Under the pieces are notes generated by a model. It worked only from the letters and a program-made list of their open reading frames with translations. It made no database searches and was not told the DNA's origin. DNA of 64,000 nt, from contig CALKRW010000052.1 of assembly GCA_937989585.1 (NCBI GenBank), positions 68,850-132,849 on the forward strand, in the 5' to 3' direction. The DNA comes from an uncultured Porphyromonadaceae bacterium. GTDB taxonomy: Bacteria > Bacteroidota > Bacteroidia > Bacteroidales > Muribaculaceae. Shown here in pieces: positions 35,069-43,583 of this stretch (position 1 is the first letter of the stretch; each line of letters opens with the position of its first letter). Both the position numbers and the translations under genes were made by a program.

Positions 35069-36409
35069 TTAGAAGAAATAACCGTAAATCCATCCGGAGA
35101 CGGTTGCCATTACGATTACAAGGGAGACATATATCACTGTCTTTTTCGTGCCCATCACGCTGCGGATTACAAGCATATTTGGCAGTGACAGGGAAGGACC
35201 TGCAAGCAGCAGGGCAAGTGCCGGGCCTTTACCCATACCCGATGCAAGTAAGCCTTGAATAATCGGCACTTCGGTTAGAGTGGCAAAATACATGAACGCT
35301 CCGGTGAAACTTGCGAAGAAATTGGATAGCAGAGAATTGCCACCTACAGCCCATTCAACCCAACTGTTGGGAATAATGCCTGGAAGTTCGATGCCGTCAT
35401 GCGTGGAACCGAGCAGAAAACCGGCAGTCAGTACACCCACGGCGAGCAGCGGGAGTATCAATTTGGCGAATCCCCATGAAGACAACGCCCATTCGCGGTT
35501 TTCGTCATCTTTCTTGTCGCATAGCAGTACGATAGCGAGTACCGCAACCGAGACGACCATTGGAACAAGTGGAGCAAGTTTCGCATCTGGAATGAACACA
35601 TTGGCGAGGAATGCCGAGACCGCTACCGCGATAGCGCCGAGGATAATCCATCTGGCTTTAAGATGCAGAATCTTGACAAGAATCACGCAAAGCCCAAGCG
35701 CAAGCGCCGAAGTTATCCACCATTTGGCATTGTAGATTGAAGCCCATATTCCACGGTCGATCGCCGCAGGTACGCCCCAGTTGACGAACACGAGGATTGC
35801 CACGAGGGTGAAGAAGAACACCGTTGTCTGCCATAGCGGACGTCTTTCAGGTGGCGGTACGATGTTCATCTGTTCCAATTTTTTGTCGCGCTCCTCTTTT
35901 AGGAAGATAAATGACATCACCAATCCGATTACTATTGCGAATGTAACTGCCCCGATGATACGTGCAATACCCATTTCAAGGCCGAGAATGCGTGCCGTGA
36001 GAATTATCGAGAGTATACTGATGGCCGGGCCGGAATAGAGGAAGGCTATTGCAGGACCGAGACCCGCTCCACGCTTGTAGATACTGGTGAACAACGGGAG
36101 AATGGTACAGGAACATACGGCAAGGATGCCACCCGAAACTGATGCTACGGTATATGATACCCATTTCCTGGCATTTGCTCCGAAGTATTTCAGCACTGCC
36201 CCCTGACTCACGAACACCGCTATTACGCCTGCGATGAAAAACGCCGGGAGAAGACAGAGAACAATATGCTCGCGTGCATACCACCTGGTGAGGTCAAGTG
36301 TAGAGTGAATCGCCGTCATCAGCGCGTCGCTGTTTACAGGCAAGAAAAACGCTGCCAGGAATAGGACAACGGTCCATATCAGAAACTTGATATCCTTTCG
36401 TGCTTCCAT
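35069..36409 (-). CDS. YraQ/ArsP-type permease
   Basis: Membrane permease of the DUF318 group, 446 residues, about ten helices in two repeats with a basic central loop (KEERDKKLEQ). The first repeat carries the paired cysteines in AVCSCTILPLF; the second repeat has LAGPSLSLPNML. ArsP members of this family export methylated or other organic arsenicals. It stands where an arsB or acr3 arsenite pump would be expected, so it is probably the exporter of this operon. The exact substrate, inorganic arsenite or organoarsenical, cannot be decided from sequence. Confidence 0.85.
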   Translation of the reverse strand: MEARKDIKFLIWTVVLFLAAFFLPVNSDALMTAIHSTLDLTRWYAREHIVLCLLPAFFIAGVIAVFVSQGAVLKYFGANARKWVSYTVASVSGGILAVCSCTILPLFTSIYKRGAGLGPAIAFLYSGPAISILSIILTARILGLEMGIARIIGAVTFAIVIGLVMSFIFLKEERDKKLEQMNIVPPPERRPLWQTTVFFFTLVAILVFVNWGVPAAIDRGIWASIYNAKWWITSALALGLCVILVKILHLKARWIILGAIAVAVSAFLANVFIPDAKLAPLVPMVVSVAVLAIVLLCDKKDDENREWALSSWGFAKLILPLLAVGVLTAGFLLGSTHDGIELPGIIPNSWVEWAVGGNSLLSNFFASFTGAFMYFATLTEVPIIQGLLASGMGKGPALALLLAGPSLSLPNMLVIRSVMGTKKTVIYVSLVIVMATVSGWIYGYFF

Positions 36410-36429
36410 ATCAGTCTCCTGTATATAAT

Positions 36430-36810
36430 TCAGATACCAAGAACCTTTTTTACTTCGTCAGCCGACGGAACATGTCCCTTGATTCTGACTTTCCCATCAA
36501 CGACTACTGCCGGTGTCGCCATGATGTTGTATTTCATCATCTCGGCGATGTCCTCGATTTTTGAGAGCCTGACATTGAGATTGTTTTCTGTAATCACACG
36601 TTCCACGACCCTATAAGTCTCCTTGCATTTGGCGCAACCGGGACCGAGAACAAGAACTTCGCTTACATTTGTGCCGGAATCTGCGGCGCAACACGACTGC
36701 ACTGGTTTTACATCGTCATCTACGATTATATTGCTGCCACAGCAGCAACTTTTCTTTTTGGGAGCGAAGAGTGTCGACCAGAAGCCTTTCTTTGTTTCTT
36801 TTTTATCCAT
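36430..36810 (-). CDS. Small redox thioredoxin-fold protein of the ars operon
   Basis: 126 residues. The C-terminal 75 form a thioredoxin fold of the small redox-active disulfide group: GPGCAKCKETYRVV with a CxxC, the cis-proline in IMATPAVVVDGK, and the closing helix. The N-terminal part is basic with clusters of cysteines (KKKSCCCGS, SCCAADS) that could bind arsenite or metals, and has no export signal. In Bacteroides arsenic operons a similar gene is called arsE. It sits between the ArsG-like and permease genes. Confidence 0.8.
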   Translation of the reverse strand: MDKKETKKGFWSTLFAPKKKSCCCGSNIIVDDDVKPVQSCCAADSGTNVSEVLVLGPGCAKCKETYRVVERVITENNLNVRLSKIEDIAEMMKYNIMATPAVVVDGKVRIKGHVPSADEVKKVLGI

Positions 36811-36844
36811 GATTTTTCGTTTTTACAGTTTGTATTATACTTTT

Positions 36845-37555
36845 TTAGAGATACATAATTATGCAGTAGTATATGCCTACCGCTATGAAAATGACACCTA
36901 CAATGATGTTGAGCCATTTCTGAATTGTGCGTAATCGGCCGTAGAACTCGCCGACCTTCTCAACGCTGAAAGCGAGAATCCATGCTACGGCAAGCACCGG
37001 AAGCGCGGTGGCGATTGCGAACAGAACCGGCAGTAGCCAGCCCGCGCTTGCGGACACCGACATAGGTATAAGCATACCGAAATACAGTACTCCGCTTGTC
37101 GGGCAGAAAGCCATCGCAAACAGGACTCCAAGCAACAACGCTCCCCATCCACCTTTTCGTGCGAGTCCTTCTCCATTGCCTCCGAAACCGAATTGAGGCA
37201 AGTTGAGTTTATGTCCCAACAGCATGAAAAGACCGATAAGCAAAATCAGTGGGCCAATCAGCAGTTCGCCCCATTTTCCTATGGCTTTCTGTATGCCGAA
37301 CACGCTTGCTCCCTCTTTCAGTATCGAGATAAGTATAATACCGAGGACGGTATAGGCAATGATTCGTCCGATGGTATATAACACTCCGTTACGGAAGACT
37401 CGTCCACGGTTCTCTATATCTTTGCTGATATAGCCTATCGCGGCTATATTGGTGGCAAGCGGACACGGTGAGATTGCTGTAAGCAGTCCGAGAAGGAAAG
37501 CGGTTAAAGCCGGAGCCGTGCTGTTGTCGAGCAATGTCTGTAGCCAGTCCATCAT
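36845..37555 (-). CDS. CcdA/DsbD-like membrane protein, ArsG family
   Basis: 236-residue, six-helix membrane protein of the DsbD/CcdA type. Conserved cysteines lie in TAISPCPLATN (first helix) and AMAFCPTSGVLYF (fourth helix), the pair that moves electrons across the membrane. A basic loop holds the KLNLPQFGFGG segment. In Bacteroides this gene, arsG, accompanies arsF and arsE and is associated with organoarsenical resistance; here it overlaps arsF by 4 bp. It likely passes reducing power from the cytoplasm to the ArsF lipoprotein outside. Confidence 0.82.
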   Translation of the reverse strand: MMDWLQTLLDNSTAPALTAFLLGLLTAISPCPLATNIAAIGYISKDIENRGRVFRNGVLYTIGRIIAYTVLGIILISILKEGASVFGIQKAIGKWGELLIGPLILLIGLFMLLGHKLNLPQFGFGGNGEGLARKGGWGALLLGVLFAMAFCPTSGVLYFGMLIPMSVSASAGWLLPVLFAIATALPVLAVAWILAFSVEKVGEFYGRLRTIQKWLNIIVGVIFIAVGIYYCIIMYL

Positions 37556-37983
37556 CTCAGCGATTGTCTGATTATATCAGTAAGTTCCTTTTTGAAATTG
37601 TCCGGATTGTTACGGGCATTGGCGAAGGCGAACTCGGTAATGTTATTGCGAGTTTCTTTGCCATCTTTCCAACTGTTGACAAATAAAGAAGACCATGTCA
37701 CTTCGTATCTGTCAGCGATTTCTTCCCCTTCCGGAGTAGAAATATCTATGTTTTTGAATATGAGTGAGCCATCTTTAAGTTCTTTTGCAAACCGGGTATT
37801 GACAAGTTCTACGGTGTTTTCTTCGATAGCCCTGCATGTAGCGCAACGCTGTTTGCCGTGGAAGTATAGGATTTCCACCTTGTCTTTATCCGTTTCTGCA
37901 GATTCCGGTTTGGTGGTTTTTTCTTTGTCACTACATGACATCAATCCTATCATTAGGGTCAGGATAATAAGTAAATTTTTCAT
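37552..37983 (-). CDS. ArsF-family thioredoxin-fold lipoprotein
   Basis: 143 residues; lipoprotein signal with LMSC (Cys17). A thioredoxin-like fold follows with a redox motif in HGKQRCATCRAIE (CxxC, 46-49) and the later strand IFKNIDISTPEG. It corresponds to the arsF product of Bacteroides arsenic operons and would accept electrons from the ArsG-like membrane protein, with which it shares a 4-bp stop/start overlap. The start at 37,983 begins the signal peptide; the open frame upstream is unlikely to be translated. Confidence 0.82.
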   Translation of the reverse strand: MKNLLIILTLMIGLMSCSDKEKTTKPESAETDKDKVEILYFHGKQRCATCRAIEENTVELVNTRFAKELKDGSLIFKNIDISTPEGEEIADRYEVTWSSLFVNSWKDGKETRNNITEFAFANARNNPDNFKKELTDIIRQSLR

Positions 37984-38050
37984 GTTCAAAAAATTATCTG
38001 GATAAATTGTTATTTGCCGAATTACGAACAATAGGCGTAAAAAATAGTGC

Positions 38051-38389
38051 TTATGAGCAGCAACTATTCTTTTTTGAGGGACAGCAGTCATCAAGCATCT
38101 GCGAGAAAAGTTTTCTTGCGAGTGCCCAGTTCTCAGAGTTGATGCAGTATTTTACTTTTGGAGGCTCGATGGTTCCTTGAATTAGTCCGGCCTCTTTCAA
38201 CTCACTCAGGTGCTGTGATACGGTCGCTTTTGCTATTGGTAAGACTTCGTGAATATCGCCAAAAAAACATTCATTCCTTTGGGCGAGGAAATGAAGAATG
38301 GCAATACGGGTAGGATGACCCATTGCTTTTGCGAATCTTGCGAGTCTCTCTTGTTCAGGTGTTATTTCTAATTTTGTCATATCCGTCAT
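38051..38389 (-). CDS. arsR: ArsR/SmtB-family repressor
   Basis: 112-residue winged-helix repressor, first gene of the arsenic operon. The HTH lies about 48-72 (VLPIAKATVSQHLSELKEAGLIQG). Candidate metal ligands are Cys40 in RNECFFGD, at the position typical of ArsR, and two C-terminal pairs (DDCCPS, NSCCS). Arsenite binding would release the DNA. An operator is expected at its own promoter (38,403-38,434), though I see no clear palindrome there. Confidence 0.9.
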   Translation of the reverse strand: MTDMTKLEITPEQERLARFAKAMGHPTRIAILHFLAQRNECFFGDIHEVLPIAKATVSQHLSELKEAGLIQGTIEPPKVKYCINSENWALARKLFSQMLDDCCPSKKNSCCS

Positions 38390-38402
38390 TGTTTGTTGTT
38401 TG

Positions 38403-38434
38403 CAAAATTACAAACATTATTTTATGTGACCAAA
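38403..38434 (-). promoter_or_regulatory. Promoter of the arsenic operon
   Basis: Minus-strand TTTG (38,434-38,431), 20-bp spacer, TAATTTTG (38,410-38,403), 13 bp before the arsR start. Both boxes are exact. The short leader lets ArsR control itself by blocking the promoter. Confidence 0.78.
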
Positions 38435-38482
38435 TTTTCAATTAGGAAAATGATAAAGTATTTTCAAAACCCGTAAAATGAG

Positions 38483-38490
38483 TAATTTTG
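38483..38490 (+). promoter_or_regulatory. -7 box upstream of the VOC gene
   Basis: TAATTTTG, divergent from the ars promoter, with only a poor -33 match. It overlaps an ATG at 38,488, which therefore cannot be the start. Confidence 0.48.
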
Positions 38491-38514
38491 CATGGTGGAT
38501 TGAATAATACAGGT

Positions 38515-38907
38515 ATGAGTATGAATGTTAATCATGTCGCTATATGGGCGAGAGATATTGAACTTCTTAAGGAGTTCTATTGCCGGTGGTTCAGAGCAGT
38601 TGCCGGGAAACGGTATCATAATCCTCGGAAGGATTTTATTTCATACTTTCTGACATTTCCTGATAGAGGCGCAAGACTTGAGATTATGAATGTTCCGGAA
38701 ATAAAAGACCGTGGCAGTACAGATAAATTCAAGGGCTTATGTCATATCGCTATTTCTCTCGGAAGCAAAGAAAAAGTTGATGAGATGACAGAGCGGATGC
38801 GAAACGAAGGCATAACAATTCTTGGCGAACCGCGCACGACGGGCGACGGCTACTACGAGAGCGTCATCGTCGACCCCGAAGGCAACATCGTAGAACTTAC
38901 CATCTAA
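38515..38907 (+). CDS. VOC-superfamily (glyoxalase-like) protein
   Basis: 130-residue, two-module beta-alpha-beta-beta-beta fold. Metal-ligand positions are recognisable: His in VNHVAIWARD, Glu in ARLEIMNV, His in LCHIAISLGS and Glu in GNIVELTI, as in glyoxalase I-type enzymes. The start is placed after the promoter box; 38,521 is also possible. A divergent neighbour of the arsenic operon, so a detoxifying role is thinkable, but VOC proteins vary and the substrate is unknown. The last 80 bases are noticeably more GC-rich than the first half. Confidence 0.82.
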   Translation: MSMNVNHVAIWARDIELLKEFYCRWFRAVAGKRYHNPRKDFISYFLTFPDRGARLEIMNVPEIKDRGSTDKFKGLCHIAISLGSKEKVDEMTERMRNEGITILGEPRTTGDGYYESVIVDPEGNIVELTI

Positions 38908-38933
38908 ATCCGTGATAGAATGGACGATTTTGT

Positions 38934-38960
38934 AAATCTGCAAGTGTCACTTGCAGATTT
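38934..38960. terminator. Palindrome after the VOC gene
   Basis: A 13-bp perfect inverted repeat (AAATCTGCAAGTG / CACTTGCAGATTT) around one T. It probably forms a 12-bp hairpin. It is followed by AAATAAAAAAAG rather than T, so termination toward the right is uncertain. Confidence 0.45.
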
Positions 38961-39016
38961 AAATAAAAAAAGAGGTTGGCTTAATTTACACTGAATTAAT
39001 TATTCATACAATTGTG

Positions 39017-39024
39017 TAATTTTG
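39017..39024 (+). promoter_or_regulatory. -7 box of the GNAT gene
   Basis: TAATTTTG, 32 bp before the start codon. The -33 region is AT-rich without TTTG. Confidence 0.45.
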
Positions 39025-39055
39025 CAGGTGAATTTTTAACAAAGGAAGAGATTGA

Positions 39056-39604
39056 ATGGACTATTATTCCAGACTAATATCGGAGTCGCTGAGGTTCAGG
39101 AGGGCCGACGTGGCTGATGTTCAGGCGGTGGCGGCGATACTGAAGGCGGCGGCGAGGCGTATGCTTGCCGAGGGTAAGCAACAGTGGGACGAGTCTTATC
39201 CCACCGAGACGCATGTCCGCGCCGATGTGGAGAATGGAGTCGGCTATGTACTCGAGCGGGACGGCGCGGTCGTGGGATATGCGGCAGTTGTATTTACCGG
39301 TGAGCCGGCTTATGATGATCTTTACGGTCAATGGCTGTCGGATGAGAGATATGTCGTGGTCCACAGAGTGGCTGTCGCTCAGGACGGGCAAAGGAAGGGC
39401 CTTGGACGTGCCTTGATGACTGCTGTCGAGGATTATGCCCGCTCGCTCGGAATCAGGAGTTTCAGGATTGATACTAATTTCGATAATTTCACCATGCTTG
39501 GACTTCTTGAAAAACTGGGCTTCGCCTATTGCGGCGAGGTAATGTACGAAAGGGGTTCTCGCAAGGCTTTCGAAAAAATGATATGTCCCGGACTTGATGA
39601 TTGA
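39056..39604 (+). CDS. GNAT-family N-acetyltransferase
   Basis: 182-residue acetyltransferase. The acetyl-CoA-binding motif A is VVVHRVAVAQDGQRKGLGRALM (key part QRKGLGRAL), followed by the motif B helix (NFTMLGLLEKLGFAYCGEV). The N-terminal part has the usual FRRADVADVQAVAAILKAA opening. The acceptor, small molecule or protein, cannot be told. It lies just before the small lipoprotein gene, with a 25-bp gap to the chosen start, so they may be co-transcribed. Confidence 0.88.
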   Translation: MDYYSRLISESLRFRRADVADVQAVAAILKAAARRMLAEGKQQWDESYPTETHVRADVENGVGYVLERDGAVVGYAAVVFTGEPAYDDLYGQWLSDERYVVVHRVAVAQDGQRKGLGRALMTAVEDYARSLGIRSFRIDTNFDNFTMLGLLEKLGFAYCGEVMYERGSRKAFEKMICPGLDD

Positions 39605-39629
39605 TATTAATTCAATGACTGACAAAGAT

Positions 39630-39944
39630 ATGATTAAGCAACTTTTTAGAATACCGGTGTTGGTTTCTGCTTTATTTCTGGCATCGTGCGGGGCGCAGAA
39701 GGTGGTGCCGGAAGAAGGGCAGAGTGAGAATCTCATAATCTATTACTCGCCAGAGAGCGGAAACGCAGAACTGCTTAAGGCCGCGAAACGTTATGGCTCG
39801 AAAGTCATATATGTGTACAGGAATATCAACGGCATAGCGGTGACCGTGCCAAAGGGCAAGACTGTTTCGGAGGCCATGAAATATTACGGGAAGGTTGATG
39901 GCGTGCTGTCGGTGGTGAAAGACGAACGGATGCAACTCGACTGA
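39630..39944 (+). CDS. Small lipoprotein resembling an I9-type protease inhibitor/propeptide
   Basis: 104 residues with lipobox LASC (Cys20). The mature part fits the pattern of the inhibitor I9/subtilisin-propeptide fold: NLIIYYSPESG (strand), AELLKAAKRYGSKVIYVYRN (helix, strand), INGIAVTVPKGKT, AMKYYGKVDGVLSVVKDERM (helix, then the closing strand before an acidic residue). No subtilisin-type protease is fused or adjacent, so it could inhibit a protease elsewhere or merely share the fold. In-frame ATGs at 39,594 and 39,615 are alternatives; I took the one starting a standard signal. Confidence 0.65.
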   Translation: MIKQLFRIPVLVSALFLASCGAQKVVPEEGQSENLIIYYSPESGNAELLKAAKRYGSKVIYVYRNINGIAVTVPKGKTVSEAMKYYGKVDGVLSVVKDERMQLD

Positions 39945-39998
39945 GATTTATTCTCTGGCGTGGAATTAGATGGAAAAATCCGGCAGGAGAGAAAAATT

Positions 39999-40030
39999 TT
40001 TGAAATTGCAGGTGGAAATTCGTATATTTG
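39999..40030 (+). promoter_or_regulatory. aspS promoter
   Basis: TTTG (39,999-40,002), 20-bp spacer, TATATTTG (40,023-40,030), both exact, with a leader of about 75 nt. Confidence 0.77.
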
Positions 40031-40108
40031 CACTGCATTTTACGGACTTTCGCGTGTGAAAGTCAAACTTCTGCTAATTAAGAAAATACAAAACATAATC
40101 TCAACCCC

Positions 40109-41878
40109 ATGTACAGAACTGATACCTGCGGCGAACTTCGCCTCTCGAATGTCGGCGAGAAAGTGACTCTCGCCGGATGGGTCCAGCGCGTCCGCAAGAT
40201 GGGTTCGATGACCTTCGTCGACCTTCGCGACCGCTATGGCATTACCCAGATTGTCTTCAATGTTGACCATGACCAGACCCTGAACGAGGCCGCCGAGCGT
40301 CTCGGCCGTGAGTTTGTAATCCAGGTTACCGGCATTGTGTCGGAGCGCACATCAAAGAATCCCAAGATGCCGACCGGCGACATCGAGATTATCGCTGACG
40401 AACTGAAGATACTCAATCCCTCGGAAGTTCCCCCCTTCACCATAGAGGACGAGAGCGACGGCGGCGACGAACTCCGCATGCGTTACCGCTATCTGGACCT
40501 TCGCCGCGGATGCGTTCGCAAGAACCTTGAACTGCGTCACCGCATGGCCCTAGAGGTACGCCGCTATCTCGACTCGCAGGGCTTCCTCGAGATCGAGACC
40601 CCCATGCTTGTCGGCTCGACTCCCGAAGGCGCACGCGACTTCGTGGTTCCCTCGCGCATGAATCCCGGCCAGTTCTACGCTCTGCCCCAGAGCCCCCAGA
40701 CACTCAAGCAGTTGCTCATGGTTGCCGGCATGGACCGCTACTTCCAGATTGTGAAATGCTTCCGCGACGAGGACCTGCGCGCCGACCGTCAGCCCGAGTT
40801 CACCCAGATAGACTGCGAGATGAGTTTCGTTGAGCAGGAGGATGTCATCAGCATCTTCGAGGGCATGGCCAAGCACCTGTTCAAGACCATCCGCGGCATC
40901 GACCTGAACGAGCCTTTCCCTCGCATGACTTGGCACGACGCCATGAAGTACTATGGCTCAGACAAGCCCGACACCCGCTTCGGCATGAAGTTTGTCGAAC
41001 TGATGGACATACTCAAGGGCCATGGCTTCAGCGTATTCGACAACGCCGAATACATCGGCGGCATCAACGCCAAGGGCGCCGCAGGCTACACCCGCAAGCA
41101 ACTCGACGCGCTGACAGAGTTCGTCAAGCGACCCCAAATCGGCGCCAAGGGTATGGTCTACGCCCGTGTACAGCCCGACGGAAGCGTCAAGTCATCGGTT
41201 GACAAATTCTATACACAGGAGACCCTGCAGGCAATGGCGAAAGCCATGGATGCCGAGCCGGGCGACCTCATCCTCATACTCTCGGGCGACGACGCAATGC
41301 GCACCCGCAAGCAACTCTGTGAACTTCGCCTCGAGATGGGAACCCAACTTGGCCTCCGCGACAAGAACAAGTTCTCGTGCCTCTGGGTAGTCGACTTCCC
41401 CATGTTCGAGTGGAGCGACGAGGAGCAGCGCCTCATGGCCATGCACCATCCCTTCACCCATCCGAAGGACGAGGACATTCCTCTGCTCGACACCGATCCG
41501 GCAGCAGTCCGCGCCGACGCATACGACATGGTTATCAACGGCGTTGAGGTCGGCGGCGGCTCAATCCGTATCCATGACAGTGAACTCCAGGCCAAGATGT
41601 TCGAGATACTCGGCTTTACTCCCGAGAAGGCACAGGAGCAGTTCGGCTTCCTGATGAACGCCTTCAAGTTCGGCGCGCCCCCACACGGAGGACTCGCCTA
41701 CGGCCTCGACCGCTGGGTATCGCTGTTTGCCGGACTCGACTCCATCCGCGACTGCATAGCCTTCCCGAAGAACAACTCAGGCCGCGACGTGATGCTCGAC
41801 GCTCCCGCACCACTTGAACAGAAACAACTCGACGAACTCGACCTGCGTGTCGTGCTTCCCGAAACCGAAACGAAATAA
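40109..41878 (+). CDS. aspS: Aspartyl-tRNA synthetase
   Basis: Charges tRNA-Asp in the cytoplasm. 589 residues, the bacterial length. An OB-fold anticodon-binding domain comes first (VTLAGWVQRVRKMGSMTFVDL), then class II motif 2 (FRDEDLRADRQPEFTQID), the bacterial GAD insertion (about 290-410), and motif 3 (GGLAYGLDRWVSLFAG). The start is the first ATG after the promoter. No sign of anything unusual. It is followed by a hairpin and the Nif3-like gene. Confidence 0.98.
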   Translation: MYRTDTCGELRLSNVGEKVTLAGWVQRVRKMGSMTFVDLRDRYGITQIVFNVDHDQTLNEAAERLGREFVIQVTGIVSERTSKNPKMPTGDIEIIADELKILNPSEVPPFTIEDESDGGDELRMRYRYLDLRRGCVRKNLELRHRMALEVRRYLDSQGFLEIETPMLVGSTPEGARDFVVPSRMNPGQFYALPQSPQTLKQLLMVAGMDRYFQIVKCFRDEDLRADRQPEFTQIDCEMSFVEQEDVISIFEGMAKHLFKTIRGIDLNEPFPRMTWHDAMKYYGSDKPDTRFGMKFVELMDILKGHGFSVFDNAEYIGGINAKGAAGYTRKQLDALTEFVKRPQIGAKGMVYARVQPDGSVKSSVDKFYTQETLQAMAKAMDAEPGDLILILSGDDAMRTRKQLCELRLEMGTQLGLRDKNKFSCLWVVDFPMFEWSDEEQRLMAMHHPFTHPKDEDIPLLDTDPAAVRADAYDMVINGVEVGGGSIRIHDSELQAKMFEILGFTPEKAQEQFGFLMNAFKFGAPPHGGLAYGLDRWVSLFAGLDSIRDCIAFPKNNSGRDVMLDAPAPLEQKQLDELDLRVVLPETETK

Positions 41879-41886
41879 ACCACAGT

Positions 41887-41911
41887 CCGGGCGGTCTTGC
41901 AGGCCGCCCGG
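41887..41911 (+). terminator. GC-rich hairpin after aspS
   Basis: CCGGGCGG (41,887-41,894) pairs with CCGCCCGG (41,904-41,911). No T-run follows and the next gene starts 16 bp on, so read-through is likely. Confidence 0.45.
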
Positions 41912-41926
41912 CATATTATCACCTAG

Positions 41927-42721
41927 ATGAAGAACGGAGAAATAATCGCGGCAATAGAGGAATTCGCACCATGCGCGCTTCAGGAATCGTGGGACAATAC
42001 CGGACTGCAACTTGGTGCGCGCGGCGAAGAGTGTACCGGTGTGCTTGTCTGCGTCGACTGTACCCCTGCTGTGGTTGCCGAAGCCATAGAACGCCGGTGT
42101 AACCTGATAATCAGCCACCATCCGCTGATATTCAAGGGTCTGCGCAGTATAACCGGCGCTACGCCGGTCGAACGGGCCGTGATGGAGGCGCTTCGCAACG
42201 GCATAAGCATATATTCCTCGCACACCGCCCTCGACAGCACCCTCGGAGGAGTCAGCCATGAGATGGCGCGGCGCCTGGGAATCCGTGTTGAAAGGGCGCT
42301 CGTGCAACGTGAGGGTCAGGATGACCCGGCTGTCGGACTCGGCATAGCCGGCAACCTCGAAAAGCCCGTGACTGCCGAGACACTGATTGCCCGCATCAAG
42401 AAGGAATTCGGCTCGCCGGTCGTTCGTCACACGGCCATAAGGGAGCCGGGGCACTTGCTGTCGCGCATAGCGCTGTGCGGAGGCTCGGGTGGCGAGTTCA
42501 TACCCCGTGCGGTCGCCGCCGGGGCCGAGGTTTACATCAACTCCGACACCCGCTATCACGATTTCGTCGACTATCAGAACGAGATACTCATACTTGACAT
42601 AGGCCATTTTGAAAGCGAACAAGTGACAAAAGACATTTTTTATCACATTATTACGCAAAAATTCGCTAACTTTGCAGTCTATAAGTCTACAACTGAAAAA
42701 AATCCCATAAACTATTCATAG
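41927..42721 (+). CDS. Nif3-like dinuclear metal-centre protein (YqfO/YbgI family)
   Basis: 264-residue protein of the Nif3 family, which forms hexamers with two metal ions per subunit. Metal-ligand motifs are NLIISHHPLIF, SIYSSHTALDS and LILDIGHFESE (His and Glu). The middle is short compared with forms carrying a PII-like insertion. Function in bacteria is not settled; GTP cyclohydrolase I-type 2 is a common but doubtful name. It is followed after 5 bp by a coiled-coil zinc-ribbon gene, a pairing often seen in bacteria. Confidence 0.9.
   Translation: MKNGEIIAAIEEFAPCALQESWDNTGLQLGARGEECTGVLVCVDCTPAVVAEAIERRCNLIISHHPLIFKGLRSITGATPVERAVMEALRNGISIYSSHTALDSTLGGVSHEMARRLGIRVERALVQREGQDDPAVGLGIAGNLEKPVTAETLIARIKKEFGSPVVRHTAIREPGHLLSRIALCGGSGGEFIPRAVAAGAEVYINSDTRYHDFVDYQNEILILDIGHFESEQVTKDIFYHIITQKFANFAVYKSTTEKNPINYS
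42667..42674 (+). promoter_or_regulatory. Possible internal -7 box before the zinc-ribbon gene
   Basis: TAACTTTG inside the 3' end of the Nif3-like gene, 52 bp before the next start codon. There is no good -33 box. Confidence 0.35.
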
Positions 42722-42726
42722 CAGAT

Positions 42727-43494
42727 ATGGCTAACGACAAGAAAAACGAACAAGTCAACTCGGTCGAGAAGCGCCTCAAATCCCTCTATAAACTTCAGAC
42801 CATACTGAGCGAGATAGACCGTATCAAGACCATCCGCGGCGAACTCCCCCTCGAGGTCAAGGACCTGGAGGACAACATCGCCGGACTCGACACACGAATC
42901 GCCAACTATACCCACGAGATCGCCGAATTCCGCGACTCGCTTGCCGCCGAGCAGAACAAGATCGCCAACTGCGAGGCCCTTATCGCACGCTACCGCGAGC
43001 AACTCGACAATGTCCGCAACAACCGCGAGTTCGACCTGCTTACCAAGGAAATCGAATTCCAGGACCTCGAGATCCAGCTCGCCGAAAAACACATCAACGA
43101 ATATGGCCGCGCCATCGAGAACAAGGAGGCTGATATCGCAGCCACACAGGAACGTCTGGAAGACTCGCGCCACATCCTTGAGGAAAAGAAATCCGAACTC
43201 AACGAGATTGTCTCCGAGACACGTGCCGAGGAAGATAACCTGCGCGACCAGGCCAAGGCTATCGAGCCTGAGATCGACGAGCGCACTCTGGCTGCCTTCA
43301 AGCGCATCCGCAAGAACGCACGCAACGGTCTTGGCATCGTATACGTTCAGCGTAACGCCTGCGGCGGCTGCTTCAACCGCATCCCGCCACAGAAACAGAT
43401 GGAAATCAAGATGCACAAGAAGGTAATCGTCTGCGAGTACTGCGGCCGCATCATGATTGATCCCGAACTCGCAGGAGTGACTGTAGAGAACTAA
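42727..43494 (+). CDS. Coiled-coil protein with C4 zinc ribbon (DUF164/CdsZ-like)
   Basis: 255 residues. The first 185 are a long coiled coil made of Glu/Lys/Leu heptads (for example LDTRIANYTHEIAEFRDSLA). The C-terminal zinc ribbon has four cysteines: ACGGCFNRIPP and VCEYCGRIM. The family is implicated in nucleic-acid or ribosome-linked quality control, but its role is not certain. It is likely co-transcribed with the Nif3-like gene and is closed by a terminator. Confidence 0.88.
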   Translation: MANDKKNEQVNSVEKRLKSLYKLQTILSEIDRIKTIRGELPLEVKDLEDNIAGLDTRIANYTHEIAEFRDSLAAEQNKIANCEALIARYREQLDNVRNNREFDLLTKEIEFQDLEIQLAEKHINEYGRAIENKEADIAATQERLEDSRHILEEKKSELNEIVSETRAEEDNLRDQAKAIEPEIDERTLAAFKRIRKNARNGLGIVYVQRNACGGCFNRIPPQKQMEIKMHKKVIVCEYCGRIMIDPELAGVTVEN

Positions 43495-43525
43495 TTTCTT
43501 CCCTACATATCCTACGCAAAATAAG

Positions 43526-43566
43526 CAGGCGCCACTGTGGAAATTCCATAGCGGCGCCTGTCTTTT
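43526..43566 (+). terminator. Rho-independent terminator between convergent genes
   Basis: CAGGCGCC (43,526-43,533) pairs with GGCGCCTG (43,553-43,560), with inner CTGTGG/CCATAG pairing, then TCTTTT. It may also act on the convergent symporter gene. Confidence 0.75.
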
Positions 43567-43583
43567 ATGGTTATGACCGTCTG

